Shown one piece after another: positions 27,797 through 35,532 of a stretch of 64,000 nt of DNA (position 1 is the stretch's first letter; each line of letters starts with the position of its first letter). The notes under the pieces are model-generated. The model saw only the letters and a list, made by a program, of their open reading frames with translations. It was not told the DNA's origin and made no database searches. Origin of the DNA: JAUILH01 sp964230215. GTDB taxonomy: Bacteria > Bacteroidota > Bacteroidia > Flavobacteriales_D > JAUILH01. The stretch is from contig CAXRGQ010000006.1 of assembly GCA_964230215.1 (NCBI GenBank), positions 496,001 to 560,000 on the forward strand, read 5' to 3'. The position numbers were made by a program, and so were the translations under genes.

Positions 27797-28407
27797 TGTA
27801 TGATTTTCTTTACCTCTTTTGCAGGATTACCAGCATAGACACTATCAGCAGGAACATCCGTAACCACAACACTTCCGGCCGCGATTACCGCTCTTTCTCC
27901 AATAACTACCCCTTTCATTATAACAACGTCAAATCCTATCCAAGCCTTATCACCTATAATTATCGGTTTAGACTCAACTTTATCCCAATTCTTATACTTG
28001 CCAATGGCACCCTCAACTATACCCTTCTTCCAATCCTTTACATCATTCTTCCGTTCTTCCCAATAAATTGAATGTGCGTTATTATCCATAAACGTGCATC
28101 CCCAGGATATTAAAACATCATCACCGACTGTAATACTGTTAATACATATAAATTTACATCCCCCACCAACGAATGTCCTACTTCCAATCTTAACTACGCC
28201 TTCGTCATTTTCAAATATATAGCTACCAGAAACTACACTATCATCACCAATTACAAGTCTTATGGCTTCATTTTTACTTCTATTCGACAGTTTAATTGAA
28301 TCAGTTAATGAGCTATCGCCTGATTGTATGTATAATTGCTTTGAAACAGTGTTATCTGGCTTACCACTGCCTAATAGTTTTCTATATACCTTTTTTAATA
28401 ACCCCAT
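27793..28407 (-). CDS. WbbJ/maltose-O-acetyltransferase-like hexapeptide acyltransferase
   Basis: 204 residues. The left-handed beta-helix starts near residue 70 with VVKIGSRTFVGGGCKFICIN and continues with VGDDVLISWGCTFMDNNAHS, where the His is the usual catalytic base, then PIIIGDKAWIGFDVVIMKGV and the terminal SVYAGNPAKEV. The fold and length fit acetyl-CoA-dependent sugar O-acetyltransferases of surface glycan loci. Its start overlaps the sulfotransferase stop by 13 bases and its stop overlaps the methyltransferase ATG, so sulfation, acetylation and methylation genes form one coupled block. Confidence 0.85.
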   Translation of the reverse strand: MGLLKKVYRKLLGSGKPDNTVSKQLYIQSGDSSLTDSIKLSNRSKNEAIRLVIGDDSVVSGSYIFENDEGVVKIGSRTFVGGGCKFICINSITVGDDVLISWGCTFMDNNAHSIYWEERKNDVKDWKKGIVEGAIGKYKNWDKVESKPIIIGDKAWIGFDVVIMKGVVIGERAVIAAGSVVVTDVPADSVYAGNPAKEVKKIIQ

Positions 28408-29288
28408 TTAACATTCAAATCAATCTTAATAATCTCAGACAATCTATTGATATCGCTTTTATATTTAATCATCAAGGTATCATACGTCTCTTTGTTGATT
28501 TTGAGTTTTCCATCATCAACAATATTGTTTTCAAGAATTTTATTGGCATAAGCTCTGCCAATCGCGTTCGACATTAGACGATTAAATCCTCTTTTAATTC
28601 CATACGCATAATATTGTTTTCGAGCACTCTTGATACTGACAGATTTATTGACCTCCTCAAGCTTAAACTCTCGTTCATCAACTCCTATAAAACTACAAAT
28701 AGAATTCAATACTTCATTCTGGTTTTGTTTAAAATCTTCATAAAGGTAAACTTTCACATTTTCTGCTCCCATGGCCTTATAAAAACGCTCAACTTGATCT
28801 GCGTACAGACCAGAATTAAAATACAGGTAGTTATTCTTAAAACTGTGGTCCTGCTTGGATAGTGAAATTTTTCCAGATATTCTATCATCCTCGACCTGTA
28901 ACGCTTCTTCAAACGTCTCTGCTTTTTCATAACCACTCATTACCATCCAATTATATAATGAAAATGCCCTTTTAGCAGGATTTCTTAACATAATAATTAT
29001 CTTGGCAGCCGGTGCCTCTCTTTTTATAATTTGAGCACTATTTGGGCTAGATAAGTAGGCATGACACACCTCTCCTATCATTTGATTCTCTGTTGCCTCT
29101 AGAAAATGTTCTAAATATTTGTCTTTATCATTAATACCGTAGATATCCGAATAATAGCCTAATTCTTTAAAGCGAATATCACTTGTTACAAAGATCTGTG
29201 GGTGATTCTGAAAGTACTTCCATAATGCTGTAGTCCCACTTTTTGCAGCTCCAACAACCAGAAAATCAGGATTTCTCATAGACGACAT
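28395..29288 (-). CDS. Sulfotransferase (heparan-sulfate-type fold)
   Basis: About 298 residues. The PAPS loop is FLVVGAAKSGTTALWKYFQN and the 3'-phosphate site is KIIIMLRNPAKRAFSLYNWM, which is the sulfotransfer_1/HS N-deacetylase-sulfotransferase style. YLYEDFKQNQNEVLNSICSF is the conserved third block. The ATG at 29288 (or 29279) lies just before the core; a longer reading frame upstream would overlap the preceding gene much more. It overlaps that sulfotransferase gene by about 23 bases and the next acyltransferase by 13. The exact start is uncertain by three codons. Confidence 0.82.
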   Translation of the reverse strand: MSSMRNPDFLVVGAAKSGTTALWKYFQNHPQIFVTSDIRFKELGYYSDIYGINDKDKYLEHFLEATENQMIGEVCHAYLSSPNSAQIIKREAPAAKIIIMLRNPAKRAFSLYNWMVMSGYEKAETFEEALQVEDDRISGKISLSKQDHSFKNNYLYFNSGLYADQVERFYKAMGAENVKVYLYEDFKQNQNEVLNSICSFIGVDEREFKLEEVNKSVSIKSARKQYYAYGIKRGFNRLMSNAIGRAYANKILENNIVDDGKLKINKETYDTLMIKYKSDINRLSEIIKIDLNVKWGY

Positions 29289-30111
29289 TATAATTAAATA
29301 ATTCAAGTTGCGCTTTTGAAACGGCATTGAATTCATCTATGTATTCCTTATTTGGAAACAACTTTTGGCTTCCTGATACGCCCTTATCAATAAATCCCTT
29401 ACCCTTGGCAAAACCATTTTCAGATCTCATTTTCATCCAATCTGTTCTACTTTCCAGCGATTTCATATGCTCAATTGAGGTCAAGTCAGCAACTTTTTTC
29501 ATTTCTTCATCTGATCTTTTAATTTCTAAGAAATCACAAATCCTTTTAATAACTTCAATCTTCTTGTCAATTATGTCTTCAAATTTCAGGACCATAAATT
29601 TATCCAGATTTGTTCTTTGAACCATCCATTCATTTACATGGTTATGCCAATATGTACCCATTATCTGGGTCTTACACGCTAACGCTCCATTTAAATCAAA
29701 CTTATGTCCCATTTTCTCCATCATCACAGAATACGAAATTAGAGCATCCCGACCATCTCTCACTAAATATATAACCTTTCTGTGATGATGTTTTGGTAAT
29801 TCATGTGACTTAAAAAAACAAGTGTCATTTACTCTAAAATAGTACTTGTTAGCATATACATCTGGACATATTAGATTGACTAACGATCGACCAGCCTGCT
29901 CATTTATGCCATAATATAAGTGCGCTATAATATGCTGCATTAATGTGTTCCCGGACTTAGGAAACCCCACAATAAAGACATCCTTTTCTGAGAACTTCCC
30001 CATCTTTTCAACACCACCAGGAAATGAAGCATTAATCTTTATCGATAGCTTCTCTTGCTCAACAGATTGACCGCTGTCTCCAGATAAAGATCGTATTATC
30101 CGTTTAATCAT
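29266..30111 (-). CDS. Sulfotransferase (sulfotransfer_1 type)
   Basis: 281 residues. PAPS loop DVFIVGFPKSGNTLMQHIIA near residue 45 and 3'-phosphate site KVIYLVRDGRDALISYSVMM near residue 130; LKFEDIIDKKIEVIKRICDFL and the C-terminal KGVSGSQKLF resemble the cytosolic sulfotransferase KxxxGxxGxWK end region. This subgroup differs from the adjacent sulfotransferase, so the pair probably modifies two positions and is not a recent duplication. The ATG overlaps the wzt stop by 8 bases, placing a sulfating enzyme directly behind the exporter. Confidence 0.83.
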   Translation of the reverse strand: MIKRIIRSLSGDSGQSVEQEKLSIKINASFPGGVEKMGKFSEKDVFIVGFPKSGNTLMQHIIAHLYYGINEQAGRSLVNLICPDVYANKYYFRVNDTCFFKSHELPKHHHRKVIYLVRDGRDALISYSVMMEKMGHKFDLNGALACKTQIMGTYWHNHVNEWMVQRTNLDKFMVLKFEDIIDKKIEVIKRICDFLEIKRSDEEMKKVADLTSIEHMKSLESRTDWMKMRSENGFAKGKGFIDKGVSGSQKLFPNKEYIDEFNAVSKAQLELFNYNVVYEKS

Positions 30112-31384
30112 ACTTATTAATTTCCCACCTAACTTCAGGTGCTGTTATTCCGGCTAACAAAACATTCTGTCTGGTGCCAGAGCTAGTCATTTTTTCAAGA
30201 TTAATCTCCAATACATTGCTAATTTTAAACAGTTGTTTAACATTCGGAACACCGGCCTGCAATTGAACTATATAAGATCCTTGATTGAAGAAGTTTTTAG
30301 GCAAGATTGCACTAATTGAATACTCTCCGATTGGCTTAACAATATCATCAACATCATGACTACTAGTGACAAATAACACCACTTGATTTCTATCCATCAC
30401 AGTAATGTTAAACCTCATATCTCTTATTTCAGAGAGTATTTTATAGTCTACCCTAATTTCAATTTCATGATGTGTTGAAAATGTTTCATTAATCTTACCC
30501 TCATGATTACGCGCACTAACTTGAACAATTTGCAATTCATTGGTTGTAGCTTCCTTAGGAATAAAAATTCCTTCTCTACCTGTGTTAGTGTTTTCTTGGT
30601 TCAAATAATAATCAATTGCCTTATCTGTATCTCCAGTAAAAACCAATCTTCCATTATTAAGCACACAGCAGCGTGTACAAAGATTTCTAATACTGGACAT
30701 ATTGTGGCTAACAAAAAGCACTGTTCTGCCCTCTGAAGAGCTCACGTCCTTCATTTTACCGATGGCCTTTTTCTGAAATTCAGCATCTCCAACTGCCAAA
30801 ACCTCATCTACAATTAAAATTTCAGGTTCTAAAAATGCAGCCACGGCAAACCCCAAGCGCACTCGCATTCCTGAAGAAAATCTTTTCACAGGTGTATCGA
30901 CATATTTCAAACAGCCCGCAAAATCAACAATTTCGTCAAATTTACTCGCAATCTCTTGCTTATTCATTCCCATTATTGCACCGTTCAAATAAATATTTTC
31001 CCGTGCGGTCATATCGGGATGCATCCCCGTTCCAACTTCTAATAATGATGCAATTCTTCCATTTGCCTTGATAGCCCCTTTTGTTGGAGATGTAATTTGC
31101 GAAATCAATTTTAACAAAGTGGATTTACCGGCACCATTTCTACCAATAATTCCTACAACTTCTCCTTGCTTAACCTCCAAGTTTATATCGTTTAAAACCA
31201 GAGCATAACCGCTATCTGACTTTTTCGTTCTATCATTCTCTTCACCTACCAGACTAAACGGGTCCTCTTTGCCTCTAATTCTAGCCCACCATCGGTTGAG
31301 ATCACTTGATATTGTCCCCGTTCCAATTTCTCCTAGTTTATACTGTTTGTATAAATGCTCTATTTTCAATGCAACTTTAGTCAT
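30104..31384 (-). CDS. wzt: O-polysaccharide ABC exporter ATPase with C-terminal glycan-binding domain
   Basis: 426 residues from the ATG two codons inside the TTG-started frame. The nucleotide-binding domain covers about 1-265: Walker A GRNGAGKSTLLKL, signature RFSSGMRVRLGFA, Walker B EILIVDEVLAVGDAEF, and VLFVSHNMSSI. Residues ~275-426 are an extra beta-sandwich domain matching the position of the Wzt C-domain, which in E. coli O9a-type systems binds the capped end of the glycan before export. GEIGTGTISSDLNRWWARIR is the typical N-terminal insert. It lies 13 bases behind wzm. Confident assignment. Confidence 0.9.
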   Translation of the reverse strand: MTKVALKIEHLYKQYKLGEIGTGTISSDLNRWWARIRGKEDPFSLVGEENDRTKKSDSGYALVLNDINLEVKQGEVVGIIGRNGAGKSTLLKLISQITSPTKGAIKANGRIASLLEVGTGMHPDMTARENIYLNGAIMGMNKQEIASKFDEIVDFAGCLKYVDTPVKRFSSGMRVRLGFAVAAFLEPEILIVDEVLAVGDAEFQKKAIGKMKDVSSSEGRTVLFVSHNMSSIRNLCTRCCVLNNGRLVFTGDTDKAIDYYLNQENTNTGREGIFIPKEATTNELQIVQVSARNHEGKINETFSTHHEIEIRVDYKILSEIRDMRFNITVMDRNQVVLFVTSSHDVDDIVKPIGEYSISAILPKNFFNQGSYIVQLQAGVPNVKQLFKISNVLEINLEKMTSSGTRQNVLLAGITAPEVRWEINKYD

Positions 31385-31397
31385 AGACAAATCATGA

Positions 31398-32243
31398 TTA
31401 TACAGTATCTACAAAGTTTTTCTCGGTTCTACTGAAAACAATGACACCCAAAAGTAAAATAACGAATGCACATATAGAGGCATAAGCAATTCCTTGAAAA
31501 GAGAACTCTCCTTTTGCAAGAAACGCGTATTTAAAGGTCTCAACGATATGTGCCATTGGATTCAAGCTAATAATCGTTTTTAATTTCCCCTCTACCATGC
31601 TCATCGGATAAATAATTGGTGTTGCATACATAAGAAGTTGCACACCAAACTGCAATAAGAACTTTAAATCCCTGTACTTTGTAGTTAGAGATGTAAATAT
31701 CAATCCAAAGCCAAGGCCCAGCGCAGCCATAAGAACCACCAAATAAGGAACAACTATAACCGATTCATTTAAATACACCTCACCACCATTAATCGCATAA
31801 TACGCATACACTGCCGCGAAGAGTAAAAATTGTATCCCAAACTTTATAAGCCCTGACATTACCACAGACAAGGGCACAATTAGTCTTGGAAAATATACCT
31901 TACCAAACATATCCTGATTTTTACCAAAGGTATCTGAGGTCTGGATGAAACATTCTGAAAAATAATTCCAGATAATAATACCACACAAATAAAACAATGG
32001 TTTTGGAATGCCATCAGATGGTAATCCTGCAATATTCCCAAATATGACTATATACACCGCCATGGTCATTATTGGCTGTACCACATACCAAATGGGGCCC
32101 AGAATCGTTTGTTTATAAACGGTGATTATGTCTCGTTTAACAAATAAAAAAAGTAAATCCTTGTACCTGTATACTTCTTTGAAATTAACATCAAAGACTT
32201 TCTTTTTAGGCTCTATGATTATATCCCACTTATTTTTCTCCAT
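31398..32243 (-). CDS. wzm: O-polysaccharide ABC exporter permease
   Basis: 281 residues with six predicted transmembrane helices of the ABC-2 type. KDLLFLFVKRDIITVYKQTI is the N-terminal cytoplasmic segment, and LGPIWYVVQPIMTMAVYIVI begins the first helix, followed by FGNIAGLPSDGIPKPLFYLC; YATPIIYPMS and LNPMAHIVETFKYAFL are conserved late loops. With Wzt it moves the lipid-linked polysaccharide across the inner membrane. First gene of an eight-gene operon ending at 24910; a candidate promoter lies 29-61 bases upstream. Confident assignment. Confidence 0.9.
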   Translation of the reverse strand: MEKNKWDIIIEPKKKVFDVNFKEVYRYKDLLFLFVKRDIITVYKQTILGPIWYVVQPIMTMAVYIVIFGNIAGLPSDGIPKPLFYLCGIIIWNYFSECFIQTSDTFGKNQDMFGKVYFPRLIVPLSVVMSGLIKFGIQFLLFAAVYAYYAINGGEVYLNESVIVVPYLVVLMAALGLGFGLIFTSLTTKYRDLKFLLQFGVQLLMYATPIIYPMSMVEGKLKTIISLNPMAHIVETFKYAFLAKGEFSFQGIAYASICAFVILLLGVIVFSRTEKNFVDTV

Positions 32244-32271
32244 CCTATCAGAGTCCTTTTTCTTGGTGACA

Positions 32272-32304
32272 CAAAGGTAATGATTTCTTATACCCTAAAA
32301 CCAA
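32272..32304 (-). promoter_or_regulatory. Candidate promoter of the wzm-wzt operon, TTG-N22-TACCTTTG
   Basis: On the minus strand TTG is followed after 22 bases by TACCTTTG, matching TAnnTTTG. The expected start of transcription is about 20 bases before the wzm ATG. A second full -7 match on the same strand (TATATTTG at 32402-32409) has no -33 partner. The spacing is at the long end of the usual range. Confidence 0.45.
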
Positions 32305-32431
32305 GAAGCAATAATAACTAATTTATAGCTCATCTATAGTTAATTTGGTGCTCACTCGTCTCACGCAAATTGCAGTTTACTGCTTTAATTCTGATGTTAG
32401 TCAAATATAATCCAGTTTTCATGTATGTTTT

Positions 32432-32462
32432 TTTGTGGTCAGGTATATATGACCTATATTTG
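32432..32462 (+). promoter_or_regulatory. Bacteroidota promoter, TTTG-N19-TATATTTG
   Basis: TTTG and TATATTTG separated by 19 bases, an ideal -33/-7 pair, with a leader of about 45 bases before the ATG of the 906-residue T9SS cargo. It lies in the 268-base divergent region between wzm and the cargo gene, which otherwise shows no open frame and no strong hairpin. Confidence 0.6.
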
Positions 32463-32511
32463 ATTATCGTGACAATAAACTGCTTTTACAGAATTATATA
32501 ATTCAAACACT

Positions 32512-35232
32512 ATGAAAAATTCTACTTACTCAATTCATTTTTTCTCAACCATCGCACTACTGTGTGTTTCGCTGTTTGCAAATGCAGGTACGTTTACCAG
32601 TCATACATCAGGTAACTGGAATGCAGGTGCTGCCGTTTGGACAATTGTTGGTGATGCTGATGGAATTCCTGATGCAGATGATGATATAATTATTACATCC
32701 GGCACAACCGTTATATGGGGCCAGACCACAACGCAATTTTGCAGAGACTTGACTGTGAATGCAGGTGGAGTACTTCAGGGAAAAAACAACTTTAGTAGAA
32801 CCTTAAGAATTCATGGGAATCATGTGAACAATGGAACTGAAACCTTGGCAGGGACAATATTTTACATGGGGAGTGGAACTACCATTTCTGGTTCAGGAAC
32901 ATTTTCAACATTATATAATTGGGCTTTCTTAACAGATAGAACTTTGTTAGCTGGAGCAACCGTATCCAAAGGAAGATGGATTAGACTGTATAACGGTGCT
33001 GACTTCACAAACCGCGGCACACTTACTTGTCAAAGTTCAGTTATTGCTTACAACGCAGCCAGTGTCTTTACGAATGAAAACAACTTAACTATAAGAGCGT
33101 CTAATTTTATGACAACAGGTACGTTTAATTCTCACTTTGTTGGAAATACGGTTACGCTGCACTGGAATCCAGCAATCACAGGAAATGAAAACATTCCCAA
33201 TCCATCTGCAGGATACTATAATGTAATAGTCAATGCTTCTTCATCACACTACAAGTTTACTGCAGATATGATTATTGCCAATGATCTTACTATAAACAAC
33301 ACATCTCCTGTTTTAAATTTTGATGTATTCGATTTGAATATTGGTGGAGATTGGACGAACAACGGTGGGTCATTGACAAGTGCAGGAAGTAGCACTATCA
33401 CCTTTGATGGGAGTGGAACACAAGTTATATCACATGGTACAAATCCACAGCAAGGATTGTTTACCACCATAATTGATATCAACTCGACTTTGCAATTAAA
33501 TACAGATTTAAATATAAATGGAGATTTCACAGTGCTTGGAGCTATGGATGCTACTGCAGCTAACCACAACGTAACAGTAAATGGTGATGTAAATATCACT
33601 GGTACCTTGGACATGCAAAATGGAGAGTTCACTTTCAATGGGTCGTCAGCTCAAACAATGGATGCTAGTGGAACGATTAACTTTTATGATTTAACAATTC
33701 AGAACTCAAGTACTGGTGTAACCCTAAATACTGGAACTTATACTATCGATAATAATGTTGTAGTAAATGATGGAGGATTAAACACGAATGGTAATGGATT
33801 TACATTATTAGCGAATGGCACACAATCTGCTCGAATTAGATTCATCAACGCTGGTACATCTATTACTGGAAATGTTACGCTGCAAAGAAACCTTCCAGCA
33901 GGAAGCGCAGATTACAGAGACTTATCTAATCCATTTACTGGTGGCATTGATTTCAGTCAATGGGATGATGACTTAATTATTAGTGGAACTGGATTCCCTG
34001 ATGGATGCGCATACGGCGGTGGATGTTTTGCCTCTATTAAGACTTTTGATGCTTTTTCGCAAACGTATAGTGACGTAACTAACGTAACCGATCCTATGGA
34101 GAACTCTATTGGGTATGAAGCTTTCCTTGGTGATGATTTGAACACTTTTAGCGGTGTACAACTTGATGTAACTGGGACAGTAAATGGTGCTGCTGGTTTC
34201 TTACAAAATGTGAGAGCCGGTTGGAATTTGGTAGGAAACCCTTACGCATGTGAAATTGATTGGCACAGTATGTCATTAGGTGCTGGTGTGGGTGATTTCT
34301 TTTACATCTATGATAGCGGAACAGGGAATTTTGAATATTATGAGGTAACTGGTCCTGGCACAGGAACAGCGTCTGGTAACATTAACACTAATGGTATTAT
34401 CGCATCAATGCAAGGATTTTGGGTTAATACTAACTCTAATACCAATTTAGTATTCGGTCAATCATCAAAAACTGAAGCCAGTGTAGATTTTGTAAGAAGT
34501 ACTGGTACAATTGATAGAGACCAATTGGCTATCACAATCAAAAATAATGACAACGATTATAGCTGTAAGTCTACTGTTAGATTTGATGCGTTAGCAATTG
34601 ATAACACAGATGATTATGATGTTCCAATGTTTAGAGGACCTGAGCGACCAACGGTTCGCAAAAGCCCGTTGCTTTTCTTCAGAAATAGTGATGGTACTGA
34701 CGTAAGACTCAATGCGCTTAATTACGATTATGCTATCAGCAAAACTATTGATGTATGGATGAATACTGAAATAGATGGAAGGTTTACAATTTCAGCTAAT
34801 GACGTTGATGTATTTGGGACTTATAAGTGTGTGTTCCTAAATGACAAGTTTACTGGAGAATCGGTGAACCTAAGAAAATCTGATTATACTTTTACACAAC
34901 TTGCAAGCACTGAAGATTTGGATCGTTTTGAAATACTATTGTCAAATGAATCCAATTGTGATATTGAAGAAATTGCTTCTTTAGATGATAATTCACTTGA
35001 TTATGTAATTGGTTATTCCGAAGAATTCGTTAGAGTTACATTGTTTGAAGATCAATCTTCAATTACCACTACGAGTATTAAAGTATTCAATATGCTTGGC
35101 GAACTTGTTGAAGTTGCTACATTCTCAGGAAATACATTCGATATTAATAAATCTAACTTGAGTCCTGGTATGTATATTGTTCAAATGAATAATGGCTTAG
35201 CTGAATCTTCTGCCAAGTTTGTAATTAAGTAG
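32512..35232 (+). CDS. Large secreted surface protein with T9SS type A sorting domain
   Basis: 906 residues. A signal peptide (to about residue 25, ...SLFANA) is followed by GTFTSHTSGNWNAGAAVW, the start common in Bacteroidota adhesin-like proteins. Residues ~50-450 repeat short beta motifs such as LTVNAGGVLQG, VTVNGDVNITGTLDMQNG and LTINNTSPVLNFDVF, suggesting a beta-solenoid. Residues ~540-600 have GWNLVGNPYACEIDW. The last 80 residues (IKVFNMLGELVEVATFSG, LSPGMYIVQM, KFVIK) form a type A T9SS sorting domain. Predicted cell-surface protein, with an own promoter upstream and a strong hairpin after it. Ligand unknown. Confidence 0.85.
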   Translation: MKNSTYSIHFFSTIALLCVSLFANAGTFTSHTSGNWNAGAAVWTIVGDADGIPDADDDIIITSGTTVIWGQTTTQFCRDLTVNAGGVLQGKNNFSRTLRIHGNHVNNGTETLAGTIFYMGSGTTISGSGTFSTLYNWAFLTDRTLLAGATVSKGRWIRLYNGADFTNRGTLTCQSSVIAYNAASVFTNENNLTIRASNFMTTGTFNSHFVGNTVTLHWNPAITGNENIPNPSAGYYNVIVNASSSHYKFTADMIIANDLTINNTSPVLNFDVFDLNIGGDWTNNGGSLTSAGSSTITFDGSGTQVISHGTNPQQGLFTTIIDINSTLQLNTDLNINGDFTVLGAMDATAANHNVTVNGDVNITGTLDMQNGEFTFNGSSAQTMDASGTINFYDLTIQNSSTGVTLNTGTYTIDNNVVVNDGGLNTNGNGFTLLANGTQSARIRFINAGTSITGNVTLQRNLPAGSADYRDLSNPFTGGIDFSQWDDDLIISGTGFPDGCAYGGGCFASIKTFDAFSQTYSDVTNVTDPMENSIGYEAFLGDDLNTFSGVQLDVTGTVNGAAGFLQNVRAGWNLVGNPYACEIDWHSMSLGAGVGDFFYIYDSGTGNFEYYEVTGPGTGTASGNINTNGIIASMQGFWVNTNSNTNLVFGQSSKTEASVDFVRSTGTIDRDQLAITIKNNDNDYSCKSTVRFDALAIDNTDDYDVPMFRGPERPTVRKSPLLFFRNSDGTDVRLNALNYDYAISKTIDVWMNTEIDGRFTISANDVDVFGTYKCVFLNDKFTGESVNLRKSDYTFTQLASTEDLDRFEILLSNESNCDIEEIASLDDNSLDYVIGYSEEFVRVTLFEDQSSITTTSIKVFNMLGELVEVATFSGNTFDINKSNLSPGMYIVQMNNGLAESSAKFVIK

Positions 35233-35254
35233 ACTCACGACATAACTTATAATG

Positions 35255-35287
35255 AATGAGCCACCGGATGATATCCGGTGGCTCATT
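35255..35287. terminator. Perfect 15-bp hairpin between convergent genes
   Basis: Left arm aatgagccaccggat, loop gat, right arm atccggtggctcatt, with no mismatch. It sits 22 bases after the T9SS cargo stop and 246 bases from the end of the convergent wzc-like gene. No clear T-run follows on either strand (agttaatt), so it is either a bidirectional terminator of the weak-tail type or an RNA 3'-end stabiliser. Confidence 0.65.
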
Positions 35288-35532
35288 AGTTAATTAACCA
35301 CTAACTACTCGCACCTTAACAGTTATAGTAACCATTATTTATCGTTTTACGCAACGAAACTGAATACCCAGCTTATAATCTTATTTAACAGAAATTCGGC
35401 CAGGCTATTTAAGTATAATGCTTAGATGATTCAAACTCTTACTATAGCTATCAATTATCATAATCCATTACGCTCATAAATCATGTCTCACGATTATATA
35501 GTCATGATCGGTAGATTTAGTGTTGTTAGGGA
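35288..35532. other. Non-coding stretch downstream of the hairpin; nothing recognised
   Basis: AT-rich sequence between the hairpin and the end of the wzc-like gene. I see no open frame with a coding look, no tRNA, no direct repeat and no second hairpin of note. It is the 3' flank of both converging genes. Confidence 0.5.

Noticed and set aside
32402..32409. Second wzm promoter (TATATTTG on the minus strand)
   Set aside because: There is no -33 element at an acceptable distance and it would give a leader of about 150 bases.
33249..33638. Long antisense frame within the 906-residue T9SS cargo gene
   Set aside because: It mirrors the Thr/Asn/Gly-rich repeats of the sense gene, has no start context or family resemblance.
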